Assembly: GCA_905199285.1 (NCBI GenBank)
Contig: CAJKFZ010000182.1
Location: 1 to 5,512, forward strand
Reading direction: 5' to 3'
DNA: 5,512 nucleotides
From: an uncultured Ruminococcus sp.
GTDB lineage: Bacteria; Bacillota; Clostridia; Oscillospirales; Ruminococcaceae
Shown: positions 1-5,510 of the stretch, piece after piece
How positions within the stretch are numbered: the stretch's first letter is position 1
Layout: every line of letters starts with the position of its first letter
Made by a program: the position numbers and the translations under genes
The notes under the pieces: model-generated
The model's input: only the letters and a program-made list of their open reading frames with translations
Told to the model about the DNA's origin: nothing
The model's database searches: none

Positions 1-25
1 AAGTTACGGAAATGGGGGTATAATA

Positions 26-310
26 ATGAACGAAAAATTTTATATGTATAAGGGTTATCCTCTGGTTAGAAAGGGAAATGAGCTTTATTATGGATTTATG
101 TCCGATCCGTATGTTATATGGATACAGATACTTTCAACGAAAGAATCCGGCGGAGAGAAAATCGCTTCTAAGGTAAGAGTAATTCAGATGGCGACAGATT
201 CTTCTGATCCGATGAAAGCTTTTGTGAAAAACATGGAAAAGGAATGCGGACTTTACGAGGCTCTTGATATCGCAAGCGTCTGGCTTGAAAAGGCTCTTAA
301 TGTAAAATAA
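26..310 (+). CDS. Small uncharacterised protein, 94 aa
   Basis: I do not recognise this family and assign no function. A GGGGG-type ribosome binding site at 14-18 sits seven bases before the ATG, and the frame ends in TAA directly before a good terminator, so it is very likely a real gene. The protein has no signal peptide or membrane segment and should be cytoplasmic. Residues 5-35 are rich in aromatic and beta-forming residues (YKGYPLVRKGN, LYYGFM, YVIWIQIL), suggesting a beta-hairpin or small sheet. Residues 48-56 look like another strand (KVRVIQMAT), and the C-terminal 35 residues look like two amphipathic helices. No metal-binding cluster, helix-turn-helix or catalytic motif is visible. 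Whether it is the last gene of an upstream operon cannot be seen, because only 25 bases precede it. The downstream phosphatase has its own promoter, so it need not be cotranscribed. Confidence 0.8.
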   Translation: MNEKFYMYKGYPLVRKGNELYYGFMSDPYVIWIQILSTKESGGEKIASKVRVIQMATDSSDPMKAFVKNMEKECGLYEALDIASVWLEKALNVK

Positions 311-324
311 CGAAGTATTTAAAA

Positions 325-360
325 CGGCTTTTGACAATTGTGTCAGAAGCCGCTTTTCTT
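325..360 (+). terminator. Intrinsic terminator after the 94-aa gene
   Basis: A 12-bp stem (CGGCTTTTGACA at 325-336 with TGTCAGAAGCCG at 341-352, one G-U pair) closes a four-base ATTG loop. It is followed by the T-rich tract CTTTTCTTTTAT and begins 14 bases past the stop codon. Confidence 0.9.
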
Positions 361-366
361 TTATCG

Positions 367-395
367 TTGACTTTTTTGGAGGTTAATGCTATAAT
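367..395 (+). promoter_or_regulatory. Sigma-A type extended -10 promoter for the histidine phosphatase gene
   Basis: The -35 box is TTGACT (367-372), the spacer is exactly 17 bp, and the -10 box is a perfect TATAAT (390-395) preceded by TG-C (extended -10). The predicted start site is near 402, giving a leader of about 30 bases. It lies just past the preceding terminator, which supports an independent transcription unit. Confidence 0.88.
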
Positions 396-433
396 TGTTT
401 TAATGGTAATTCAGACTTTTTGGAGGATACAGT

Positions 434-985
434 ATGCTGTATATAATAAGACACGGGAAAACAGAATGGAACGTTAAACGCAAATTGCAGGGAAGAACAG
501 ACATCCCGTTAAATGATGATGGAAGACTTATGGCTGAAAAGGCAAGAGATGAGTATAAAGATATACATTTTGATGTGTGCTATTGTTCTCCGCTGATTCG
601 TGCTAGGGAAACGGCAGAAATTCTGATGAAAGGCAGAAATATTCCGATTATAACTGATGATAGATTGGTTGAAATGTGTTTTGGAGTGTATGAAGGAATA
701 GAAAATAGTTTTCAGATTCCGGATTGTCCGATAAATGTCTTTTTTAAAGAGCCGGAGAAATATAAAACTCCGGTAGAAGGTGCAGAAAGCTTTGAGGAGC
801 TATATGCAAGAACCGGAGAATTTCTCAGAGAAATTATTGGGCCGCTGATACAACAGGAAAAGGATATACTGATCGTAGGTCATGGGGCAATGAATTCAAG
901 TATTGTTTGTCAGGTAAGAGGTATACCGATTGAAAAATTCTGGAGTGCAGGAATAGAAAACTGTAAGTTAATGAGATTGATATAA
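434..985 (+). CDS. Histidine phosphatase family protein (phosphoglycerate mutase-like)
   Basis: This 183-residue cytoplasmic protein belongs to the histidine phosphatase superfamily (branch 1, phosphoglycerate mutase-like fold). The signature RHGKTEWN is at residues 6-13, with His7 the predicted phospho-accepting histidine and Arg6 a phosphate-pocket residue. The second arginine motif SPLIRARETA (52-61) supplies Arg56, Glu80 (LVEMCFGVYEG) is the likely proton donor, and VGHGAMN (148-154) contributes His150. The catalytic pocket therefore looks complete. The family includes cofactor-dependent mutases, alpha-ribazole phosphatases (CobC), fructose-2,6-bisphosphatase-like enzymes and broad-specificity phosphatases. 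At 183 residues it is far shorter than true GpmA (about 230-250), so a small-molecule phosphatase is more likely than glycolytic mutase. The substrate cannot be read from sequence, and there is no cobalamin gene nearby to support CobC. GGAGG at 422-426 lies seven bases before the ATG. It is apparently monocistronic. Confidence 0.93.
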   Translation: MLYIIRHGKTEWNVKRKLQGRTDIPLNDDGRLMAEKARDEYKDIHFDVCYCSPLIRARETAEILMKGRNIPIITDDRLVEMCFGVYEGIENSFQIPDCPINVFFKEPEKYKTPVEGAESFEELYARTGEFLREIIGPLIQQEKDILIVGHGAMNSSIVCQVRGIPIEKFWSAGIENCKLMRLI

Positions 986-1010
986 ATTTCAGCTTATCAG
1001 TCAGATAATA

Positions 1011-1050
1011 AAATCCCCGAAAAGATCAACGTCTTATCGGGGGATTTTTT
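1011..1050. terminator. Bidirectional terminator between convergent phosphatase and flippase genes
   Basis: AAATCCCC (1011-1018) pairs with GGGGATTT (1040-1047). A bulged G (1039), a GA/TC pair (1019-1020 with 1037-1038) and AAGA/TCTT (1022-1025 with 1032-1035) extend the stem. On the + strand a T6 run (1045-1050) follows; on the - strand the stem is followed by a TTTTATTAT tract. The hairpin starts 25 bases after the phosphatase stop and lies 4 bases beyond the flippase stop, so it plausibly ends both transcripts. Confidence 0.88.
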
Positions 1051-1054
1051 AGTA

Positions 1055-2476
1055 TTATCTTCGGTTAAGAAGTTTTTTCAGCGTTACGCTGAGAGCGTTG
1101 TAATTGCTGCATATTACAAATGCAAGCAGTATTACTGTCCAAAGACCGTAAACAGCAGGTTTTGCTATTATTATCCAGCACATTAAAAGGAGCGATGTTG
1201 TATTCAGAAGCGACTTGATTCCGTTGAATTTAAAAGGAACGTAGTATCGTGCGTCGATGATTCTTGCCCAGAAGCAAAGGTAGTAGCTTAGGAATGTTGC
1301 AATAGCGGCTCCCTGTATGCCCCATTCGGGAATGAGGAAAAAGTTGAGGACGATGTTTGCTATGCTTGCGGCAAAACTTGTCCAGAAAGAGTTTTTGGTA
1401 TGCTTGGTTGCGGTGTAGATGCTGCTGAGAAACTGGTCAAGGCACATAAACAGTGCAGCAACTACAAGCACGGGAGTGTATTTGTAGACCGCTCCATATG
1501 CTCCGAAATTTTTCGTGCTTACGAAAAACGGCGTTATGATCTGAACTCCGGCGATAAGGAATCCGGAAGCAATAAATAATATAGCTTCGTATGCTCCGTA
1601 AACCTTTTCATAGAACTGACTGCGGTCTTCGGAATCGTTTTCCATGATAGCCGACATATTCCATGCCTGAAAGAAAATGGTTGAAACCATTGATATAAGA
1701 TTCGGGATCTTTGTCGCATAGCCGTAAATTCCGGCTGCGTCTTTTCCGAGCGAAACTGTGTCGCTGTGCATATAGCGAATGAAAAGACGGTCAGAGAAGC
1801 CTGTTATAACCCACATTACAACCGTTGGAATGAGCGGAACAGCAAATTTCATCATGCTTGTTGCAAGACGTTTGTTGTAATACCGGATATTCAGGTTTTC
1901 CTTCAGATTTGCTGCTATAAACAGAAATATAGCTGAGCATAGGTCGGAAAGAATGACTGAGAGCAGGAAGCCTTTTACTCCGAAATGAAGCTGGGAAATA
2001 AATATGATGTTGAAAATGAATAATGTGAGAGTTGCGAGGATTCCGTCGAGTGAGAAAAGCTTGACCATTCCTTTCGCTCTTACAAATTGAGAGCAAAGCG
2101 AACGGAATGCAGATGTACAGACATACACCAACAGCATTATCAGATAGCCGTCTATAAAATCGATTAGTTTCAGGAACGGTGCGACTACAAACATAAGTAT
2201 AAGTCCTATAGCGTTAAGACAGCTTGCCGTTGTGAAAACTTCGCCTTTATCGTATTTTTTATCAAGACCGTAACGGATAACCGCTTCGGTCATCGAGAAT
2301 GTGAAGATCGGAAGCAGGAAGTTTGCGGTAATTTCAAGAAGCTCTTTTGTGCTGCTGTCTGCCGGACTGATATTGCTTGAATATAAACGTGTAAGCAGTA
2401 TAACAAGAATTTTAGAGCCAAAGCTTCCGATTGCAAAAATCATTGTATTAAATGCAAGCTTTTTATATTTGTTCAT
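1055..2476 (-). CDS. Oligosaccharide/polysaccharide flippase family protein (MATE/Wzx/MurJ-like, MOP superfamily)
   Basis: This polytopic inner-membrane protein of about 473 residues, with some 12-14 hydrophobic segments along its whole length, has the size and pattern of the polysaccharide-transporter branch of the MOP flippase superfamily (RfbX/Wzx, SpoVB, MurJ relatives). Members flip lipid-linked sugars across the membrane. Numbered from the upstream GTG at 2488, typical motifs are the N-terminal NTMIFAIGSFGSKILVILLTRLYS (14-37), the central AGIYGYATKIPNLI (252-265) and the late NFFLIPEWGIQGAAIAT (382-398). I chose the ATG at 2476 because the GGAG site at 2490-2493 is only one base from the GTG but 13 bases from the ATG, and MNKYKKLAFN is a usual start for this family. 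No glycosyltransferases or other capsule genes are adjacent, so the substrate is unknown (teichoic-acid, exopolysaccharide or lipid II-type are possible). It has its own promoter and is divergent from a peptidoglycan carboxypeptidase gene. Confidence 0.92.
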   Translation of the reverse strand: MNKYKKLAFNTMIFAIGSFGSKILVILLTRLYSSNISPADSSTKELLEITANFLLPIFTFSMTEAVIRYGLDKKYDKGEVFTTASCLNAIGLILMFVVAPFLKLIDFIDGYLIMLLVYVCTSAFRSLCSQFVRAKGMVKLFSLDGILATLTLFIFNIIFISQLHFGVKGFLLSVILSDLCSAIFLFIAANLKENLNIRYYNKRLATSMMKFAVPLIPTVVMWVITGFSDRLFIRYMHSDTVSLGKDAAGIYGYATKIPNLISMVSTIFFQAWNMSAIMENDSEDRSQFYEKVYGAYEAILFIASGFLIAGVQIITPFFVSTKNFGAYGAVYKYTPVLVVAALFMCLDQFLSSIYTATKHTKNSFWTSFAASIANIVLNFFLIPEWGIQGAAIATFLSYYLCFWARIIDARYYVPFKFNGIKSLLNTTSLLLMCWIIIAKPAVYGLWTVILLAFVICSNYNALSVTLKKLLNRR

Positions 2477-2489
2477 TCTTTTTATCACA

Positions 2490-2493
2490 CTCC
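2490..2493 (-). promoter_or_regulatory. Ribosome binding site deciding the flippase start
   Basis: GGAG on the minus strand is followed after one base by an in-frame GTG (2488-2486) and after 13 bases by an in-frame ATG (2476-2474). One base is too close for initiation; 13 is long but workable, so the ATG is preferred. The two starts differ by four residues only. Confidence 0.6.
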
Positions 2494-2517
2494 ATATTTT
2501 CTTATGTATAATATTAT

Positions 2518-2546
2518 ATTATAACACAGATTTACCGGTTTGTCAT
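2518..2546 (-). promoter_or_regulatory. Extended -10 promoter for the flippase gene
   Basis: Reading the minus strand, the -35 box ATGACA (2546-2541, five of six consensus bases) is separated by 17 bp from a perfect TATAAT (2523-2518), preceded by TG-T (extended -10). Transcription would begin near 2511, about 35 bases before the preferred ATG. The foldback element ends about 31 bp upstream of this -35 box. Confidence 0.82.
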
Positions 2547-2576
2547 TAGTTTCCTCAATTTTTCTATAAAAAATCC

Positions 2577-2743
2577 TTAGAACTTGTTCTCATAGGATAT
2601 TGCACGCATCTTTTCGGCAAATTTTACCGATTGCTGCGTTGAAAAAGCTCACCATACGACAGTATGTTTTCGTCTTTTTGCCTTGCCTTCAGTAAAATTA
2701 TGCTCGAAAATCTACGCACAAATCCTATGAGAACAAGTTCTTA
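2577..2743. mobile_element. Foldback, MITE-like element with terminal inverted repeats and a TTA flanking duplication
   Basis: The 20-base sequence AGAACTTGTTCTCATAGGAT at 2579-2598 recurs exactly as its reverse complement at 2722-2741. The trinucleotide TTA lies outside both ends (2577-2579 and 2741-2743), so the simplest reading is a 161-bp element (2580-2740) with 19-bp perfect terminal inverted repeats and a 3-bp target duplication. A TA duplication is possible with a slightly different boundary. The inner arms are also partly complementary: a TTTTCG...GCA..AATTTTAC block in the left arm is mirrored in the right arm. The centre is CATAC-GACA-GTATG (2653-2666), so a single strand could fold into one long imperfect hairpin. 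No transposase or convincing coding frame lies inside. This fits a non-autonomous miniature inverted-repeat element or an intergenic palindromic repeat. I cannot name the parent family, and mobility is inferred from structure only. Confidence 0.75.
2653..2666. repeat. Central hairpin of the foldback element
   Basis: CATAC (2653-2657) and GTATG (2662-2666) are perfect inverted repeats around a GACA loop. They mark the symmetry centre of the larger element, close to the midpoint between its terminal repeats. Confidence 0.7.
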
Positions 2744-2820
2744 TTTATTCGCTGATTGATGAAACACCTGAAAATGGATTTGTAGGAAATTACAAAAAAT
2801 TATTCATTTATAGGTTAAAG

Positions 2821-2835
2821 TGCAAGAAATTTGCA
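2821..2835. repeat. Short inverted repeat upstream of the carboxypeptidase promoter
   Basis: TGCAA (2821-2825) and TTGCA (2831-2835) are perfect inverted repeats separated by GAAAT. They lie 18 bp upstream of the -35 box. The size and position would suit a regulator binding site, but in AT-rich DNA a five-base arm can occur by chance. Confidence 0.25.
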
Positions 2836-2853
2836 AATTAGCTGTAAAAGTGC

Positions 2854-2882
2854 GTGACATTTTATTAATGCTGTGATATAAT
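2854..2882 (+). promoter_or_regulatory. Extended -10 promoter for the D-Ala-D-Ala carboxypeptidase gene
   Basis: The -35 box is GTGACA (2854-2859, five of six consensus), the spacer is 17 bp, and the -10 box is a perfect TATAAT (2877-2882) preceded by TG-A. The predicted start near 2889 gives a leader of about 60 bases with no evident structured element. The ribosome binding site AAAGGA (2932-2937) lies ten bases before the ATG at 2948. Confidence 0.85.
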
Positions 2883-2947
2883 ATAAAAAGGATATAAGTA
2901 TTTATCCCACTTTAAAAATACATATTAAAAGAAAGGAATATGCAAGT

Positions 2948-4078
2948 ATGGACAATAATAATTACCAAAGACCAAGAAAAAGAGTTTCAAAAGAAACAGC
3001 AAGAAAAAGACAGCTTATTGCGCTTGGAGTTATTGCTCTTCTTGTGCTTATTTTCATTCTCCTCATAGCTAAAGCCTGCTCGAAGGATGAGACGAAAAAA
3101 GGCGGAAATACTAAGCCCACTGAGAATAAGAACAGCGTTACGACAATGGCTACAACTACTCAGGATGGTTCGATGACCACAACGTCAACTACCACAGCTC
3201 CGGTCACAAACCCTGACGGAAGCAACAACAGCGGTTTTAAGCTCGATAAATACAGCATTTATCTTGATATCGGCGGAACTGATATGCCTTATGTTCAGGA
3301 ATATCCGGAAGGTTCGTCTGAAGCCGATGAAAGATGGTCTTCAAGCGATGAAAAGGTCGCAACTGTTGACGAATGGGGACATATTACTGCCGTAGGCGCT
3401 GGAGAGTGCTATATTACCCTCAGATCAGCCGCAGATCCGACTAAGGAAATTCAGGTTAAGGTAGTCGTTGCAGACGGCGGTGTGCAGCAGACTTCCAATG
3501 ATGAAAACGGAACTCAGCCAGTTAATCTGGCTGAGGCTCCTCCTCCGCCTGTTTATGATATGGATGGGCTTACCTATAAAGACGGTATACTTATTGCAAA
3601 CAAAACTTACAGTATGCCTGCTGATTTCAATCCAGGGCTCGAACCAATTTGTTCAGAACATTTTCAGGCTCTTTCAAGCGCTGCTGCTAAGGAAGGGCTT
3701 AATCTTTGGATAGGCTCAGGTTATCGTTCTTACTACGATCAGGAGATAATTTATAATAATTATGTTGCATCCGACGGCGTTGAGATGGCTGATACTTATT
3801 CCGCCCGTCCGGGATTTTCTGAGCATCAGACAGGTCTTGTAATAGACTGCAATACTATTGACGATGCATTCGGAGCTACTCCGGAATCTGCTTGGCTCGC
3901 TGAACACGCTCATGAATATGGCTTTGTTATTCGCTATCCAAAGGGAAAAGAAGATATTACAGGTTATCAGTATGAGCCTTGGCATATCCGTTATGTGGGT
4001 TCTAAGATTGCTACAGAGTGCTATAAAAGAGGAATTTGCCTTGAGGAATATTTTGGCATAGACTCATATTATCATTAA
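2948..4078 (+). CDS. Membrane-anchored VanY-type D-alanyl-D-alanine carboxypeptidase with Ig-like domain (peptidase M15B)
   Basis: This 376-residue protein should sit outside the cytoplasmic membrane and trim the terminal D-Ala from peptidoglycan stem peptides. A basic cytoplasmic head (residues 1-22) precedes one transmembrane helix (about 23-43), giving an N-in/C-out anchor. A Thr/Ser/Asn-rich linker (about 60-95) follows. Residues 98-175 resemble a bacterial Ig-like Big_2 domain, with the hallmark WSSSDEKVATVDEWGHITAVGAG stretch starting at 130. A Pro-rich hinge APPPPVYD leads to the catalytic domain from about 205. The zinc-peptidase motifs are complete: SGYRS (257-261), SEHQTGLVID (291-300) with ligands His293 and Asp300, and EPWHIRYVG (343-351) with catalytic base Glu343 and ligand His346. 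Without vanRSHAX neighbours this is a housekeeping envelope enzyme rather than a resistance determinant. It is monocistronic, with its own promoter and terminators. Confidence 0.95.
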   Translation: MDNNNYQRPRKRVSKETARKRQLIALGVIALLVLIFILLIAKACSKDETKKGGNTKPTENKNSVTTMATTTQDGSMTTTSTTTAPVTNPDGSNNSGFKLDKYSIYLDIGGTDMPYVQEYPEGSSEADERWSSSDEKVATVDEWGHITAVGAGECYITLRSAADPTKEIQVKVVVADGGVQQTSNDENGTQPVNLAEAPPPPVYDMDGLTYKDGILIANKTYSMPADFNPGLEPICSEHFQALSSAAAKEGLNLWIGSGYRSYYDQEIIYNNYVASDGVEMADTYSARPGFSEHQTGLVIDCNTIDDAFGATPESAWLAEHAHEYGFVIRYPKGKEDITGYQYEPWHIRYVGSKIATECYKRGICLEEYFGIDSYYH

Positions 4079-4089
4079 GATAGAAAAGA

Positions 4090-4135
4090 CCGCATCAAAA
4101 TTCTTACATGAATTTTGTGCGGCATTAATTTTTAG
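4090..4135. terminator. First hairpin between convergent carboxypeptidase and CBS-protein genes, likely bidirectional
   Basis: CCGCATCAAAATTC (4090-4103) pairs with GAATTTTGTGCGG (4110-4122), with one bulged base and a six-base loop. On the + strand it is followed by CATTAATTTTTA. On the - strand it is followed by the T-rich TCTTTTCTAT, which makes it the better candidate to end the CBS-protein transcript. It begins 11 bases after the carboxypeptidase stop. Confidence 0.75.
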
Positions 4136-4156
4136 GGTGTGTTGACGAACCCTAAA
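4131..4156. repeat. Inverted repeat between the two terminator hairpins
   Basis: TTTAGGGT (4131-4138) and ACCCTAAA (4149-4156) are perfect 8-bp inverted repeats around a ten-base loop. The right arm overlaps the first three bases of the next terminator stem, so the two helices cannot both be complete. Confidence 0.6.
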
Positions 4157-4180
4157 GGAGCTGTTTTCAGCTCCTTTTTT
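4154..4180 (+). terminator. Strong intrinsic terminator for the carboxypeptidase transcript
   Basis: A perfect 10-bp stem (AAAGGAGCTG at 4154-4163 with CAGCTCCTTT at 4168-4177) with a TTTT loop runs into six Ts (4175-4180). The T tract overlaps the stop codon (4179-4181) of the opposing gene. On the minus strand only CTTTAGG follows, so it should be weak in that direction. Confidence 0.9.
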
Positions 4181-5510
4181 ATTCTTCATTTTTTTCGTCA
4201 TCTGAAGTGCTTGTTTCCAGCTTCTGAACACGGCAGAGTTCAATTCTATGATGATTTACTTCTATAACTTCGATATGAAGATTATCGGCATCAAGATTGA
4301 CCTGAGTTCCGTTTTTGGGAATTTCACCAAGTTCGGCGATAACATAACCGCTGAATGTATCATATTTATCGGCAGGAAGTGTTATTTCAAGCTCGTTGCA
4401 AACCTCGTTCAGTGCAGTGATTCCTGGGACGTTCCATGTGTTTTCAGCAAGCTGTTCAAGCTTTGCGGATGGCTCAAAATCGTCATCGTCGGCAAAGTCT
4501 CCTACAAGCTCTTCAACGAGATCGGTTATCGTAATAATACCGCTCATGCCTCCGTATTCGTCAACTACAACGGCAAAATGGTCTGAACCTGCTTGTTTCA
4601 TTTGTTCAAAAAGTCTGTCGGCTTTCATATTTTCGTGTACGAAGCAAGGCTCTCGGACGGCATTTTTCATTATGTTTTCACGGCTTTTATCGTCAAGGCG
4701 GAAATAGTCTTTAGCGTCCAGAATACCAATTACGTCGTCTACATTTTCGCCGCAGACAGGAAAATCGGAATGTCGGGTGCGGTGAATAGTTTCCTCCCAT
4801 GCCTCAACGCTTTCCTCGTTCCAGAGAACGGATACGTCGGTACGGTGGGTGCAGACCTGTTCGGCAGTGAGATCGTCAAAAGCGAAAACGTTTTTTATAA
4901 TGCGGTTTTCATCCTCGTCGATCGTACCCTTTTCTGCTCCGGCATCGGACATCATAAGTATTTCTTCTTCGGTTACGGCATCCTTATTTTCAGTGGGATC
5001 AACTCCCATAATTTTAAGAATACCTCCCGAAAAAGCATTTGTAAGCCATACGAGCGGCATGAAGAACTTGGACGCAATAAGAATGAATCCACTCATTTTT
5101 AATGCCGTTTTTTCAGGATTTTTCATGGCAAGGCGTTTCGGAACAAGCTCGCCTAAAACTATTGTGAAAAATAATGCAGCGGTAGTAATGATTATTGCTG
5201 AAATATAGAGAAGTGCGGTTTTGGATATTCCTGAAAGTATGTTTTCAAAAAGTCCGGCAAGTTTTCCTGAGAAATTAATTGCTGCAAACGCTGAGCCGAG
5301 AAATCCGATAAGCGAAATAGCAATGTGGACAGACGACAGAAATCTCGACGGACTTTCAATAACCCTTTTAAGCCGTATTGCCCTTTTTCCGCCGCTTGCC
5401 GCAAGTTTTTCAAGAAGAGTATCGTTTATAGAAATAACTGCTGTTTCTGCACAGGTGAAAACTGCATAAAGCGCAATAAAAATAATTTGCAGAATTATCT
5501 GCGTAAACAT
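4179..5510 (-). CDS. Hemolysin/CorC-family membrane protein (DUF21-CBS-CBS-CorC_HlyC; CNNM-type transporter)
   Basis: Members of this family (HlyC/CorC, related to CNNM/CorB/YhdP) are membrane proteins linked to magnesium or other divalent cation efflux; the old name hemolysin is not a reliable function. The 443-residue chain shows an N-terminal DUF21 membrane domain (about 1-170) with the AETAVISIN motif (21-29) in the first helix, and the highly conserved GELVPKRLA motif at 120-128. A CBS pair follows (about 215-337), ending in the family-typical VVVDEYGGMSGIITITDLVEELVGD (314-338). The C-terminal CorC_HlyC domain (about 350-430) contains FSGYVIAELGEIP at 386-398. The acidic run DFADDDDFE (338-346) joins the CBS pair to that domain. 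Length is normal for the family. The ATG at 5510-5508 lies two bases from the window end, so neither its ribosome binding site nor a slightly earlier start can be checked. It converges with the carboxypeptidase gene, and transcription comes from outside the window. Confidence 0.92.
   Translation of the reverse strand: MFTQIILQIIFIALYAVFTCAETAVISINDTLLEKLAASGGKRAIRLKRVIESPSRFLSSVHIAISLIGFLGSAFAAINFSGKLAGLFENILSGISKTALLYISAIIITTAALFFTIVLGELVPKRLAMKNPEKTALKMSGFILIASKFFMPLVWLTNAFSGGILKIMGVDPTENKDAVTEEEILMMSDAGAEKGTIDEDENRIIKNVFAFDDLTAEQVCTHRTDVSVLWNEESVEAWEETIHRTRHSDFPVCGENVDDVIGILDAKDYFRLDDKSRENIMKNAVREPCFVHENMKADRLFEQMKQAGSDHFAVVVDEYGGMSGIITITDLVEELVGDFADDDDFEPSAKLEQLAENTWNVPGITALNEVCNELEITLPADKYDTFSGYVIAELGEIPKNGTQVNLDADNLHIEVIEVNHHRIELCRVQKLETSTSDDEKNEE

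Noticed and set aside
386..394. GGAGG followed by ATG-CTA-TAA, a two-codon minimal reading frame upstream of the phosphatase gene.
   Set aside because: It overlaps the -10 box and lies upstream of the predicted transcription start, so it would not be in the main mRNA.
1791..2096. A 101-codon minus-strand frame inside the flippase gene.
   Set aside because: It is out of frame within a well-supported membrane protein, with low-plausibility composition.
2301..2549. An 82-codon open frame on the + strand over the flippase start and promoter.
   Set aside because: It is antisense to the conserved N-terminus of the flippase, has no ribosome binding site, and runs through that gene's promoter.
2577..2743. 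CRISPR array or riboswitch in the intergenic region.
   Set aside because: There are only two copies of the repeat and they are inverted, so it is not CRISPR. It lies upstream of both predicted transcription starts, so it is not a leader riboswitch.
3068..3079. Possible lipobox (AKAC) after the hydrophobic segment of the carboxypeptidase, suggesting a lipoprotein.
   Set aside because: A Lys directly before the Ala-Cys, and a -3 Ala in place of Leu, do not fit a lipobox. The long hydrophobic helix with a basic head fits an uncleaved membrane anchor better.
2948..4078. Vancomycin resistance gene.
   Set aside because: The catalytic domain is VanY-type, but no vanRS, vanH, ligase or vanX genes are present. 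Chromosomal D,D-carboxypeptidases of this type are common in Firmicutes.
4593..5102. A 169-codon open frame on the + strand.
   Set aside because: It is antisense to the DUF21/CBS protein, whose domain motifs are clear. The frame has no domain signature and reads as a shadow.
4179..5510. True hemolysin toxin.
   Set aside because: The hemolysin label is historical. The domain order DUF21-CBS-CBS-CorC_HlyC is that of a divalent-cation transport-related membrane protein.
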